DNA of 64,000 bases from Flavobacteriaceae bacterium LYZ1037. Lineage in GTDB: Bacteria; Bacteroidota; Bacteroidia; Flavobacteriales; Flavobacteriaceae. A program made the position numbers and the translations under genes. This document shows positions 53,235 to 62,164 of this stretch, piece after piece. Location of the stretch: assembly GCA_003144015.1 (NCBI GenBank), contig QFWS01000004.1:248001-312000 (forward strand), read 5' to 3'. The notes beneath the pieces are model-generated. The model had not been told where the DNA came from and made no database searches. It worked only from the letters and a program-made list of their open reading frames with translations. The stretch's first letter is position 1, and every line of letters begins with the position of its first letter.

Positions 53235-53606
53235 TTATAACGATTTAAACCAATCTTGAAATAAGTCTCCAAACAATGGAATAGGTTTCATTTCTCCACT
53301 CATAGAGCCCACCAGACTTATAAGCCATAATACAAAGACTCCTATATTCACAAACCACCCAATAACTGGAACAAAACTTAATAATATGGCGCATAACATA
53401 AGACCTAATACTTGTCTGATATAGAAAGAACCATAGGCGCTTTTATTATTGTTATTCATTATAAAGGCAATAATCCAGCCTATGATAGTAATATGGGCGA
53501 TGATAGCCACATTCTTTGAGTCGTTTAACACGGTTCTAGCATCGTTAGAAAACTCTTCAGCTTTTTCCTTAAAGTCTTCTCCAAAATTTTTATTTTCTTC
53601 TGTCAT
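53235..53606 (-). CDS. DUF4870-like small membrane protein
   Basis: A 123-residue protein. An acidic N-terminal helix (NFGEDFKEKAEEFSNDART) precedes three or four membrane segments (VAIIAHITIIGWIIAFIM and IGVFVLWLISLVGSMSG). The pattern resembles DUF4870/Tic20-like small membrane proteins; the function is not established. It converges with the lipid acyltransferase, 8 bp apart, and no terminator hairpin was seen between them. Confidence 0.75.
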   Translation of the reverse strand: MTEENKNFGEDFKEKAEEFSNDARTVLNDSKNVAIIAHITIIGWIIAFIMNNNNKSAYGSFYIRQVLGLMLCAILLSFVPVIGWFVNIGVFVLWLISLVGSMSGEMKPIPLFGDLFQDWFKSL

Positions 53607-53666
53607 GATTTAATAATTTAAACAAGGTAATTCTAAAGATAATAAAAATAATAATGACATCAATGT

Positions 53667-54053
53667 TTATTTGAAAGCACTATCAATTGGCTCCCAAAGT
53701 TCTATTTTGTTACCATCGTTGTCTAAAATCCAACCAAATTTCCCGTAGTCGTATTCTTCCATTTCACCTACTACAGTTACACCTTCTTCTTTTAAAGTTG
53801 CTAATAATTCTTGCAGATTTTCTACACGATAATTAAACATGAAATCTTTTTTAGAAGGCTCGTAGTATTTAGTGTTTTCGGCAAAGGGGCTCCATTGTGT
53901 TGAACAATCTTTCCCTTCTTTATCTTTCCACCAAAACGTACAACCATATTCATCAGTATTAAAACCTAAATGTTTTTTGTACCAATCTTTAGATGCTTTT
54001 GGATCTTTGGTTTTAAAGAATAAACCTCCAATTCCTGTAACGCGTTTTTTCAT
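53667..54053 (-). CDS. VOC (glyoxalase/bleomycin resistance) family protein
   Basis: A 128-residue VOC-fold protein: IGGLFFKTKDPKASKDWYKK at the beginning, VENLQELLATLKEEGVTVVG in the middle, and FGWILDNDGNKIELWEP at the end, with metal-ligand-type Glu near the C-terminus. Members include glyoxalases, dioxygenases and antibiotic-binding proteins; the substrate is not indicated. It overlaps the upstream gene by 4 bp. Confidence 0.85.
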   Translation of the reverse strand: MKKRVTGIGGLFFKTKDPKASKDWYKKHLGFNTDEYGCTFWWKDKEGKDCSTQWSPFAENTKYYEPSKKDFMFNYRVENLQELLATLKEEGVTVVGEMEEYDYGKFGWILDNDGNKIELWEPIDSAFK

Positions 54054-54508
54054 TTCTTTTTAATATTAGTTTCGTAGATTTTAATCCATTGTTTGACAGT
54101 TATTTTGGTGCATAAATCACCTATTAAATCAAATGGGATTTCATCTATTTTTTTAAATCTAATACAACTTTTTCCCATGTCTAGTTTGTGTTTGCAGTAT
54201 TTAGGATATTCATTAACAAACCAATCATGGATATCTGGATTTGCATAAATACCACTATGATATAGATTGATGGAATTTTTCTGTGATGCAAAACTCATAA
54301 ATGGTAATGGCTCTGATGGCTTACAATGGTAGCCACCTGGATATACAGAATGAGGTACATAATAACCAATCATGCCATATTGAATCCCTTCTTCAAAACC
54401 TTTTGGAAGATTTATATTTATAGTTTCTCGAAGTTTTTTTAAAGCGTCTTTACGTTCTTCTGGAACTTGATTAATATAGTCTTCTGGAGTGTCTGCTTTA
54501 TATTGCAT
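54050..54508 (-). CDS. DUF1801-domain protein
   Basis: A 152-residue protein with the YdhG-like pattern DYINQVPEERKDALKKLRET, PKGFEEGIQYGMIGYYVPHS and GKSCIRFKKIDEIPFDLI. The family is widespread and of unknown activity; some members are thought to bind iron or metal. It is translationally coupled to the VOC gene (4-bp overlap). There is no signal peptide, so it is cytoplasmic. Confidence 0.85.
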   Translation of the reverse strand: MQYKADTPEDYINQVPEERKDALKKLRETININLPKGFEEGIQYGMIGYYVPHSVYPGGYHCKPSEPLPFMSFASQKNSINLYHSGIYANPDIHDWFVNEYPKYCKHKLDMGKSCIRFKKIDEIPFDLIGDLCTKITVKQWIKIYETNIKKK

Positions 54509-54535
54509 GCTTTTGTGTTTCTTTATGTTATAAAG

Positions 54536-55480
54536 TTAACAAAATTTCTCTTTAATTTTATCGACTATAGTTTGTGCTAATTTCTCTTTACTTTCAATAG
54601 TCCATCCAGCTACATGGGGTGTTAAAATAACATTCTCGGCTTTTATTAAATATTTAAATGCCAATGGCATTTCTTCATCACTTCTGTTGAATAAGTTTTC
54701 AAAAGATGCTTTTTCGTATTCCAAGACATCTAGTCCTGCACCTAAAATTTTACCAGATTTTAAAGCCGAAACCAAATCGTCTGTAACAACACTTTTTCCA
54801 CGAGCAGTATTTATAAACCAAAATGGTTTTTTGAAAGCTTTGATAAACGAAGCGTCTATCATGTTTTGAGTTAAAGGTGTTTGTGGTGTGTGAAGACTGA
54901 CTACATCCACTTTTTCTTGAAACTCTTTTAACAATACTTGTTTAGCGTTTTTATCGCCAACATGCTCTTTAATATCATAACACAAAACATCTACATTGAA
55001 ACCTGAAAGTTTTTTAGCAAAGGCTTTTCCCATATTTCCATATCCAATAATACCTACAGTTTTGCCATCTAATTCGATTCCTCGATTGGCTTCACGTTGC
55101 CATTTACCTTCACGAACTTCTTTGTCTGCTTTGTTAAGCTTATTAAATAAAGACAGCAACATGCCTAAGCTGTGTTCGCCAACGGCATTTCTATTACCTT
55201 CTGGAGCAGAAGCAAGATATATGCCTTTATTTTCTGCATAGACACAATCTATATTTTCTAAACCTGCTCCAACTCTTCCAATAAATTTTAAGTTTTTAGC
55301 AGCATCTATAAATTGTTTATCAATAGTAAACCGACTGCGAATAATAACGCCATCATATTGATGGATTTTAGCTTCAATAACCTTTTTTGATGATGTATAA
55401 TCTTCATCGTTTTGGAAACCTAAATCGGTTAATTGTTCTATTATAAGTGTATGATTGGTATCGAGATGTAGGACTTTCAT
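54536..55480 (-). CDS. D-2-hydroxyacid dehydrogenase (SerA-like)
   Basis: A 314-residue NAD-dependent dehydrogenase: the NAD-binding GIIGYGNMGKAFAKKL and the catalytic parts VSLHTPQTPLTQ, NTARGKSVV and TPHVAGWT (His). It lacks an ACT domain. Phosphoglycerate dehydrogenase is a likely function, as in many Bacteroidota, but lactate or other hydroxyacids are possible. It sits 2 bp after mgtE in the same operon. Confidence 0.85.
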   Translation of the reverse strand: MKVLHLDTNHTLIIEQLTDLGFQNDEDYTSSKKVIEAKIHQYDGVIIRSRFTIDKQFIDAAKNLKFIGRVGAGLENIDCVYAENKGIYLASAPEGNRNAVGEHSLGMLLSLFNKLNKADKEVREGKWQREANRGIELDGKTVGIIGYGNMGKAFAKKLSGFNVDVLCYDIKEHVGDKNAKQVLLKEFQEKVDVVSLHTPQTPLTQNMIDASFIKAFKKPFWFINTARGKSVVTDDLVSALKSGKILGAGLDVLEYEKASFENLFNRSDEEMPLAFKYLIKAENVILTPHVAGWTIESKEKLAQTIVDKIKEKFC

Positions 55481-55482
55481 AA

Positions 55483-56856
55483 TTAGAAACCTAAAATAAG
55501 TTTGGCTATTAAAAAGTAAGTTAAAATGCCAAATACATCGTTACTAGTAGTTATAAAAGGTCCAGTAGCAACAGCTGGATCAATGCCTCTTTTATCTAGG
55601 AATATTGGAATAAATGTACCAATAAGAGCAGCCATTACAATAACTGCAACTAAGGCAATAGCAATGGTTATAGATACAATATAAGGTGTTCCAAATACAA
55701 AATGAGTAATTGCCAACCCAATTAAAGCAATAGCAAATCCGTTTACTAAACCTAATAAAAACTCTTTGAACAAACGTTTCAAAATGTTGCCATCAACACT
55801 ATCGTTGGCAAGACCCTGAACCACAATAGCAGACGATTGAACTCCTACATTTCCTGCAGTTGCTTGAATTAATGGGACAAAACTTAGAAGTACTATAAAG
55901 TCTCCCATTTCTCCATTAAAGTGTTCGATAATACTTGCAGCTCCAAGACCACCAAACATACCAATTAATAACCAAGGTAAACGAGCAATAGTTAATTTCC
56001 AAATACTATCATCTGCTTCAACATCTCGAGAAATACCAGCTGCTAATTGATAATCTTTTTCGGCTTCTTCTTTCATGACATCAACAATGTCGTCAATGGT
56101 AATTCTTCCGAGTAGTTTTTGATTGTCATCAACTACTGGAATGGCTTCTAAATCGTATTTCTGCATTACCTTTGCAACATCTTCAGCGTCATCATGAACA
56201 TTGACAGAATCTACATTCGAGTTTGATATTTCAGCTATTTTTTGTTCGCTTTTAGCAGTAATTAAATCTTTTAAAGAGAGTCTTCCTATTAATCTATCTT
56301 GTTTGTCTACCACGTAAATGGAGTGGACTCTTGTAACATCTTTTGCCTGCCCTCTTATTCTGCGCATACAGCCAGCAACTGTCCATGTTTCGTAAACTTT
56401 AACCAGTTCTTTTGCCATAAGTCCACCTGCAGAATCTTCATCATAAGCCATAAGCTCCCGAATTTCTGCTTTGTGTTCTTCGTCTTCAATTTGTGAAATA
56501 ACTTCTGCTTGTCGCTCTTCTGGTAGTTCGCCAATTATATCTGCTGCATCATCTGTGTCTAACTCTTCAATCTCTTCAGCAATCTCTTTGTTAGATAAGT
56601 TTTTTAAAACCTTTTCTCGATTGTCTTCATCGAGTTCCATTAAGATTTCAGACGTAGTCTCTGAATCTAACAATTTAATAATATAGACAGCTTCTTCTAA
56701 ATCTAACTCGTCTAAAATTTCTGCAATATCTGCATGATGATACTCTTTTAGGATGAGTTGAAGTTCCTTATCGTTTTTAGTTTCAATAAGTAATTCTACT
56801 TGTTCTATAAGTTCATCGGTGAGTTCAAATTGTATGTTTTCGGTTTCTTCAGACAA
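55483..56856 (-). CDS. mgtE: Magnesium transporter MgtE
   Basis: A 457-residue protein with the MgtE layout: N domain rich in acidic helices (residues ~15-140), two CBS domains (~140-265), and five membrane segments (~290-457), with the last containing DPAVATGPFITTSNDVFG. It transports Mg2+ into the cell and closes when cytosolic Mg2+ binds the N and CBS domains. It is 5 bp after rsmA, as often seen in Bacteroidota. Confidence 0.94.
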   Translation of the reverse strand: MSEETENIQFELTDELIEQVELLIETKNDKELQLILKEYHHADIAEILDELDLEEAVYIIKLLDSETTSEILMELDEDNREKVLKNLSNKEIAEEIEELDTDDAADIIGELPEERQAEVISQIEDEEHKAEIRELMAYDEDSAGGLMAKELVKVYETWTVAGCMRRIRGQAKDVTRVHSIYVVDKQDRLIGRLSLKDLITAKSEQKIAEISNSNVDSVNVHDDAEDVAKVMQKYDLEAIPVVDDNQKLLGRITIDDIVDVMKEEAEKDYQLAAGISRDVEADDSIWKLTIARLPWLLIGMFGGLGAASIIEHFNGEMGDFIVLLSFVPLIQATAGNVGVQSSAIVVQGLANDSVDGNILKRLFKEFLLGLVNGFAIALIGLAITHFVFGTPYIVSITIAIALVAVIVMAALIGTFIPIFLDKRGIDPAVATGPFITTSNDVFGILTYFLIAKLILGF

Positions 56857-56861
56857 AGGAT

Positions 56862-57653
56862 TTAGCTATTTATATCGTTTTCAATTAAAGAGGTTAGTTT
56901 TATAAATTCAGAAACACTTAATTGTTCTGGACGCATCCCAAAGATACTATCTTCTCTTAAATTATCGCTTAAATTCAAAGTTTTTAAACTGTTGCGAAGT
57001 GTTTTTCTTCGTTGTTGAAAAGCCGTTTTAACTACTTTAAATAATAAGTCTTCACTACAAGGAAGCGTATAATGTTCTTTTCGTTTAAGTAATAACACGC
57101 CTGATTCTACCTTTGGAGGAGGATTAAAAACGGTTGGAGGAACTGTAAATAAGTATTCAGCATCGTAAAAGGCTTGTGTTAAAACCGAAAGAATACCATA
57201 TACTTTATTGCCTTCTTTAGAACAGATGCGTTGTGCAACTTCTTTTTGAAACATGCCTGCAAATTCAGGAATTTGCTCACGCATTTCTAACGTTTTAAAG
57301 ACGATTTGAGTTGATATATTATACGGAAAATTTCCAATAATGGCAAAGGATTCGTTTTCGAAAACCTCGTTTAAATTGTATTTTAAAAAGTCTTGTTCAA
57401 TAACTCTATCTGCTAAATTTAAATAGTTGTTTTTTAAATATTCTACAGATTCTGGATCTATTTCAATAACATGTGTTGTTGTTTCTTTTTTTAACAGATA
57501 CTTTGTTAGAACTCCCATTCCTGGACCAATTTCTAAGACGTGTTTATAACCTTTAAACGATAGAGTATTTGCTATTTTTTCAGCAATAGACTCATCGATT
57601 AAAAAGTGTTGTCCTAGATGTTTTTTTGCTTTTACTTGATGGTCTTTAGACAC
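56862..57653 (-). CDS. rsmA: 16S rRNA dimethyladenosine transferase
   Basis: A 263-residue KsgA/Rsm[21 protein letters not shown] at the start, AdoMet-binding [14 protein letters not shown], the catalytic [10 protein letters not shown] and the [12 protein letters not shown] segment. It dimethylates the two adjacent adenosines near the 3' end of 16S rRNA. Length is normal. It is followed by mgtE at 5 bp and preceded by a DUF4286 gene at 17 bp. Confidence 0.96.
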   Translation of the reverse strand: MSKDHQVKAKKHLGQHFLIDESIAEKIANTLSFKGYKHVLEIGPGMGVLTKYLLKKETTTHVIEIDPESVEYLKNNYLNLADRVIEQDFLKYNLNEVFENESFAIIGNFPYNISTQIVFKTLEMREQIPEFAGMFQKEVAQRICSKEGNKVYGILSVLTQAFYDAEYLFTVPPTVFNPPPKVESGVLLLKRKEHYTLPCSEDLLFKVVKTAFQQRRKTLRNSLKTLNLSDNLREDSIFGMRPEQLSVSEFIKLTSLIENDINS

Positions 57654-57670
57654 AATATTAATTTGTTTTA

Positions 57671-57994
57671 TTATTTAATTGTTACAGTAAACTCGTCGAT
57701 TATTTGAAGCTCTGTTCTAAAAGCCAGCATTTTATCTGCGAATTTTTTTAAACCATCGAGCCTTAATCTATCTGCATGATGTGTATAATAAGCTTCTAAA
57801 TGGTCTCTAGATTTTGCTCTATATTGAATGGAGTAGGTGACTCCTCCCATATCTTCTTCCACAAGAACGCGTGTTAATTTTGCTTCTGTGAAATTATCTG
57901 TTGCTAATACTTGTGGTATATGCTCTTTTATCCATACAAGCCATTCATCATGAATGCTTTCGTCAATATTGACTGTAACGTTGTATATAATCAT
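57671..57994 (-). CDS. DUF4286-family protein
   Basis: A 107-residue protein. The N-terminus [19 protein letters not shown] and the segment [19 protein letters not shown] are the DUF4286 signature of Bacteroidota; the fold is like dimeric alpha-beta barrel proteins. The function is unknown. It is upstream of rsmA at 17 bp, a common arrangement in this phylum. Confidence 0.85.
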   Translation of the reverse strand: MIIYNVTVNIDESIHDEWLVWIKEHIPQVLATDNFTEAKLTRVLVEEDMGGVTYSIQYRAKSRDHLEAYYTHHADRLRLDGLKKFADKMLAFRTELQIIDEFTVTIK

Positions 57995-58104
57995 GGTTGA
58001 TAATTTAAAAAGGTCTATTAGATTTTAAACAGGTTAAACCTAAAAATTAAACTCCAAAGGTATTCGCAATGCTCAGTGTCTGAAATTTAATTATATGATT
58101 TATA

Positions 58105-58617
58105 TTATAAATCTATTGCAAATAACAGAAGTTCTTCGTCATCTTCAAAGGGTTTGACTCTTTTTTCAAAAGATAAGCCTAATTTTTCTAATAATTTAAT
58201 GGAATTGGTATTTGTTGGAAGTGTAATTGCAACAATTTTATCGAGATTGAATTTTTCTTTTGCTAAATTTAATATAGTTTGAGAGGCCTCAAAACCAAAG
58301 CCTTTGCCTTCGTATTCAGGTAACATAGCAAAGCCTATATCGACATGTTCTAAACTCTCTCTTTTTATTAACCCACAGGTTCCAATATTTTTATTATTTT
58401 CTTCTTTAAGTTGTAGTTTATAAAAGCCAAACCCATAGGTTTGATAACTTTTAAGATGCCCATTTTTTATGGCTTGCTGAGCTTGTTTTAATGTTTTTAT
58501 TTGTCGATCTCCAATATACTTAATCCAATTAGGTGTATTAACTAGTTCTAAAAAAAAATTGGCATCATCTAAGGTGATTTTTGAAATAATTAGTCGGTTA
58601 GTTTCGGCGATTTTCAT
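58105..58617 (-). CDS. GNAT-family N-acetyltransferase (RimJ/RimL-like)
   Basis: A 170-residue GNAT enzyme: AETNRLIISKITLDDANFFL, LPEYEGKGFGFEASQTIL with the acetyl-CoA loop, and NTNSIKLLEKLGLSFEK. Its acceptor is not known. It follows the TPR gene by 8 bp and may share its transcript. Confidence 0.85.
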   Translation of the reverse strand: MKIAETNRLIISKITLDDANFFLELVNTPNWIKYIGDRQIKTLKQAQQAIKNGHLKSYQTYGFGFYKLQLKEENNKNIGTCGLIKRESLEHVDIGFAMLPEYEGKGFGFEASQTILNLAKEKFNLDKIVAITLPTNTNSIKLLEKLGLSFEKRVKPFEDDEELLLFAIDL

Positions 58618-58625
58618 AAATAGAA

Positions 58626-60401
58626 TTAATTTATAAAATCGCCACGAAGTGCCCTGAAATTATTTCTAGCATCTACAAAATAGATGCTGTCCTGATGCTC
58701 AAAGACTATTTTCTCGAAAAGCTCTTTAGCTTTTTCTGGTTGATTGAGTTTTTTGTAATACAGTTCTGCTAAATAAAATAGGGCATCGTCGGCAAGGATA
58801 TCGTCACCGAAGTTTGTAATGATTGATTGATAATTAGCTTCAGCTTTATGGTATTCTTTCTTTAATTCGAATAATTGTGCTTGTTTAAATAAGGCTTGAT
58901 CTTCTATGGTTTTGCCTTTATGTTCAGTTAAAATTTCATCTAAAAGCACAATGGCTTCGTCGTTATTATTCTGAAAAGCCATTAAATCTGCTTTAGCATA
59001 AAGCTTTAATCCAGCTTGTGTAGAGTCTTCATATTTGTTGTCTGTAATGAGTAACATAAGTTCTAGAGCATCGTTTGCAATGAGTTGAGATGTTGAAGAT
59101 TTTAGTATTTTTAATTGAGATTCTGCCCATTTAAAATCACCTTTATAATAACTGGTTTTTGCCACTTTATATCGCGCTTCTTGCGAAATGGTACTATTTT
59201 TTAAATTGCGTTGTATTTGAGTATAATAAATTAATGCTTCGTTAAATTTTTCTTGTAATACTAAGATGTCTCCAAGTTCCATTTTAGCTTCAGCTTCTTG
59301 AAATGAAGATAATGGAAGTTTTAATGCTTGTTTTAAAAAAGAAATTGCTTCGTTTGGGTTGTGTTTGTAAAAGGCTAAAAAATGGGCATAAGATTTTTGG
59401 ATATAGAATGTTTGTGGAAATAAGCCATAGGTATTAAATACTTCTTGATACTGTTTTTTTAAGTCATCATATTCAGATTCTGAAGCTATTTTTGTTTTAA
59501 TTTCTAATAAATAATATATGGCATTTAATTTGGTTTCTATATCCTGTGCAGTATCTGCTAAATAAGAAAATATCGATATGGCTGTTTCAGATTCATAGTC
59601 ATTTAAAGCAATATGAGCTAATTCTTCAATTCTATTTAAACTTTCTGGTTGTCTGTAAAAGATGGCTTTTTCTTGAGCAAAGGCTTTGTTATAATCTTTT
59701 TGTTGGACAAAGAGCCAACTTAACATTTCGTTCCAAAGTAAATTTTGGTCTGTTTGTATTTTTTTAAGAAGAATTCGTTTTAAAATCAAGTTGCTTTCGC
59801 TATCACTATTTTCTGTAATAAACTCGTTAAAGGCTCTTTTTATAGTGTTTAAATAAGTGTCGTTAAATTCTACAAAATTTAAATAGCTGTTAAACATTTT
59901 TTCTACATTGCCTTGTTCGCCATAGATTCTTGCTAATTGGATATTAAAATTTAAATCTGGTTTTAGCAACATGGCTTTTTCGTATGCTGTAATAGCTTGT
60001 TCTAATAACGACCTGTCTTCAAATGTTTTACCTATAATAAAGACATAATTAGGGTTTTCATCTAGAGTTGCAATTGCATTATTATAATACTTGTTAGCTT
60101 GTACTAAATTATTTTTTAACTGATAATTATAACCTAACTCTATTAAAAGTGGTGGGTAATTAACACGAGTTAATTGATCTAATAATAATGCTTGAGCCTC
60201 ATCAAGTTGTTCTAATTGTTGATGTGTTTTTACTAATTGTAGAAGGTAGGTGTTGTTATTAGGAGTTTTGTTATATAGTCTCTGATAAGAAAGTAGTGCT
60301 TTTTCAAAATCTCCATTTTTAAAATACTCTGATGCCACAAGGTCTTCTTGAGAAAAGACATTGAAACTAAACAAAAAGCATATTAATAATAGAAACCTCA
60401 T
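58626..60401 (-). CDS. Long periplasmic TPR protein
   Basis: A 591-residue protein with a signal peptide (LLLICFLFSFNVFSQ) and about a dozen TPR-like repeats from residue 25 to the end, for example ALLSYQRLYNKTPNNNTYL, AITAYEKAMLLKPDLN and QPEKAKELFEKIVFEHQDSI. It is probably a periplasmic scaffold. Similar TPR proteins are often near serS and rsmA in Flavobacteria, and act in envelope biogenesis or gliding only by guess. Confidence 0.85.
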   Translation of the reverse strand: MRFLLLICFLFSFNVFSQEDLVASEYFKNGDFEKALLSYQRLYNKTPNNNTYLLQLVKTHQQLEQLDEAQALLLDQLTRVNYPPLLIELGYNYQLKNNLVQANKYYNNAIATLDENPNYVFIIGKTFEDRSLLEQAITAYEKAMLLKPDLNFNIQLARIYGEQGNVEKMFNSYLNFVEFNDTYLNTIKRAFNEFITENSDSESNLILKRILLKKIQTDQNLLWNEMLSWLFVQQKDYNKAFAQEKAIFYRQPESLNRIEELAHIALNDYESETAISIFSYLADTAQDIETKLNAIYYLLEIKTKIASESEYDDLKKQYQEVFNTYGLFPQTFYIQKSYAHFLAFYKHNPNEAISFLKQALKLPLSSFQEAEAKMELGDILVLQEKFNEALIYYTQIQRNLKNSTISQEARYKVAKTSYYKGDFKWAESQLKILKSSTSQLIANDALELMLLITDNKYEDSTQAGLKLYAKADLMAFQNNNDEAIVLLDEILTEHKGKTIEDQALFKQAQLFELKKEYHKAEANYQSIITNFGDDILADDALFYLAELYYKKLNQPEKAKELFEKIVFEHQDSIYFVDARNNFRALRGDFIN

Positions 60402-60463
60402 AGCATTACTTTGTGTAAATATAATAAATGTGGTTTGTAGAAAATGTAAATGTTATTATAAAA

Positions 60464-60490
60464 AAAATGCCTGAAGGTTATTCAGGCATT
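60464..60490 (-). terminator. Terminator of the small exported ORF
   Basis: Perfect 10-bp stem AATGCCTGAA/TTCAGGCATT (60466-60475, 60481-60490) with a 5-base loop. The A-run to the left becomes a T-run on minus, so it ends transcripts from the small ORF at 60580-60705 before the TPR gene. Confidence 0.75.
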
Positions 60491-60579
60491 AACCAACCAA
60501 AATAAATGTGCTATTAATCTTGTTTATTTAACATGATTCAAATATTCGATTGGGACAAATTGTACTAAATCAAATTGAT

Positions 60580-60705
60580 TTATTCTGTTGCAGCAACAGT
60601 CATGTGATTATTTTCAGATTTTGGTAATTCGAAATCTGAAAATAAGACTTTACTAGCTAATACAACGAGAGCAATAAGCAGAAAAACACGTTTTACATTT
60701 TTCAT
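60580..60705 (-). CDS. Small exported or membrane peptide (41 residues)
   Basis: ATG at 60705 gives 41 codons: MKNVKRVFLLIALVVLASKV then a short polar tail (FELPKSENNHMTVAATE). The N-terminus is a lysine-rich start with a hydrophobic core of about 14 residues, as in a signal peptide or a single membrane anchor. It has its own terminator downstream. It is too short for many annotation programs. I know no family; expression is not shown. Confidence 0.55.
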   Translation of the reverse strand: MKNVKRVFLLIALVVLASKVLFSDFELPKSENNHMTVAATE

Positions 60706-60847
60706 GAATAAGTAGGTTTTTATTTGGGAGTACTAACATGAAAAAAATATTTTAATAAACAAAGTAAAACGCTAAAAATTCGTTGAACAACGTTGTTTTT
60801 TAGCGTTTTATCGATAAAATAGGAAATATCCTACAGTATTTAATAAG

Positions 60848-62119
60848 TTAATTGATGATGTTAAAACCAGTATATGGTATTAAAACTTCTGGAATTTCAA
60901 TCCCATCTTTGGTTTGATAATTTTCTAAAATACCAGCAAGAACTCTCGGTAAGGCAAGCGAACTTCCATTTAAAGTATGAGCCAATTCGTTTTTGCCTTC
61001 AGAATTTTTAAATCGCAGTTTGAGTCTGTTTGCTTGAAAGGTCTCAAAATTTGATACTGAAGAAATTTCTAACCATCTGTTTTGTGCTGTAGAAAACACT
61101 TCAAAATCGAAAGTCAATGCCGAAGTAAAGCCAATATCTCCACCACAAAGTCTTAAAATTCGATAAGGCAATTTAAGTTCTTGAAGTATGATTTTTATGT
61201 GATTAACCATTTCGTCTAAAGCCTGATAAGAACGATTTGGATGCTCTACGCGTAAAATTTCTACTTTATCAAATTGGTGCAATCTATTTAAACCCCTAAC
61301 ATGTGCACCATAACTTCCAGCCTCACGTCTAAAACAAGGTGTGTAACCTGTAATTCCAATAGGTAAATCGGTTTCATTTAAAAGAACGTCTCTAAAAATA
61401 TTAGTTCCAGGAACCTCTGCCGTTGGTATTAAGTATAAGTTATCTTGGGTTACATGATACATCTGTCCTTCTTTATCAGGTAATTGTCCAGTACCAAAGC
61501 CTGAGGCTTCGTTAACCAAAAGAGGTAATTGATATTCTGTATAACCAGCAGCTGTATTTTTATCTAAAAAATAAGCAATTAATGCCCGTTGTAATCTAGC
61601 TCCTTTGCCTTTGTAAACAGGAAATCCTGCTCCTGTAATTTTGTTACCCAATTCGAAATCTATAATATCGTATTTTTTAGCTAATTCCCAGTGTGGAAGT
61701 GCTTCGCTATGTAACACAGGAATGTCTCCTTCTTTAAATATTTCTTCGTTGTCATCTTCTGTAGAACCATTTGGTACAGTTGGATGTGGGACGTTTGGAA
61801 TTTTATATAATAATTGGTTTAAAGATTCAATTGTGTTATTGAGTTTTTCTGTAAATTCTTTAGTAACCTCTTTAAGTTGTGTTGTTTTTTCTTTTAATAC
61901 ATTAGCTTCAGCAGTATTTCCAGATTTGTATAAGTTTCCAATTTCTTTAGAAATAGCATTTGATTCTGCCAAGGTATTATCTAATTGCGTTTGTAATTGT
62001 TTTCTGTCTTCATCTAAATTAATCACGTCCTCAATCATTTGAGTCGCATCGATATTTCTAACGGCTAATCGTTTTATAACATCTTCCTTATTTTCTCTAA
62101 TAAAAGGTACTTGTAGCAT
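60848..62119 (-). CDS. serS: Seryl-tRNA synthetase
   Basis: A 423-residue class II synthetase: an N-terminal coiled-coil tRNA-binding arm (residues ~25-110), motif 2 in TGYTPCFRREAGSYGAHVRG, and motif 3 in LNGSSLALPRVLAGILENYQ. Length is normal. It charges tRNA-Ser. The start follows the HTTM gene by 45 bp on the same strand. Confidence 0.96.
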   Translation of the reverse strand: MLQVPFIRENKEDVIKRLAVRNIDATQMIEDVINLDEDRKQLQTQLDNTLAESNAISKEIGNLYKSGNTAEANVLKEKTTQLKEVTKEFTEKLNNTIESLNQLLYKIPNVPHPTVPNGSTEDDNEEIFKEGDIPVLHSEALPHWELAKKYDIIDFELGNKITGAGFPVYKGKGARLQRALIAYFLDKNTAAGYTEYQLPLLVNEASGFGTGQLPDKEGQMYHVTQDNLYLIPTAEVPGTNIFRDVLLNETDLPIGITGYTPCFRREAGSYGAHVRGLNRLHQFDKVEILRVEHPNRSYQALDEMVNHIKIILQELKLPYRILRLCGGDIGFTSALTFDFEVFSTAQNRWLEISSVSNFETFQANRLKLRFKNSEGKNELAHTLNGSSLALPRVLAGILENYQTKDGIEIPEVLIPYTGFNIIN

Positions 62120-62164
62120 GTATTGTTAATTTTAAGCGACAAATTTAATGAATTACTCAGTAAA

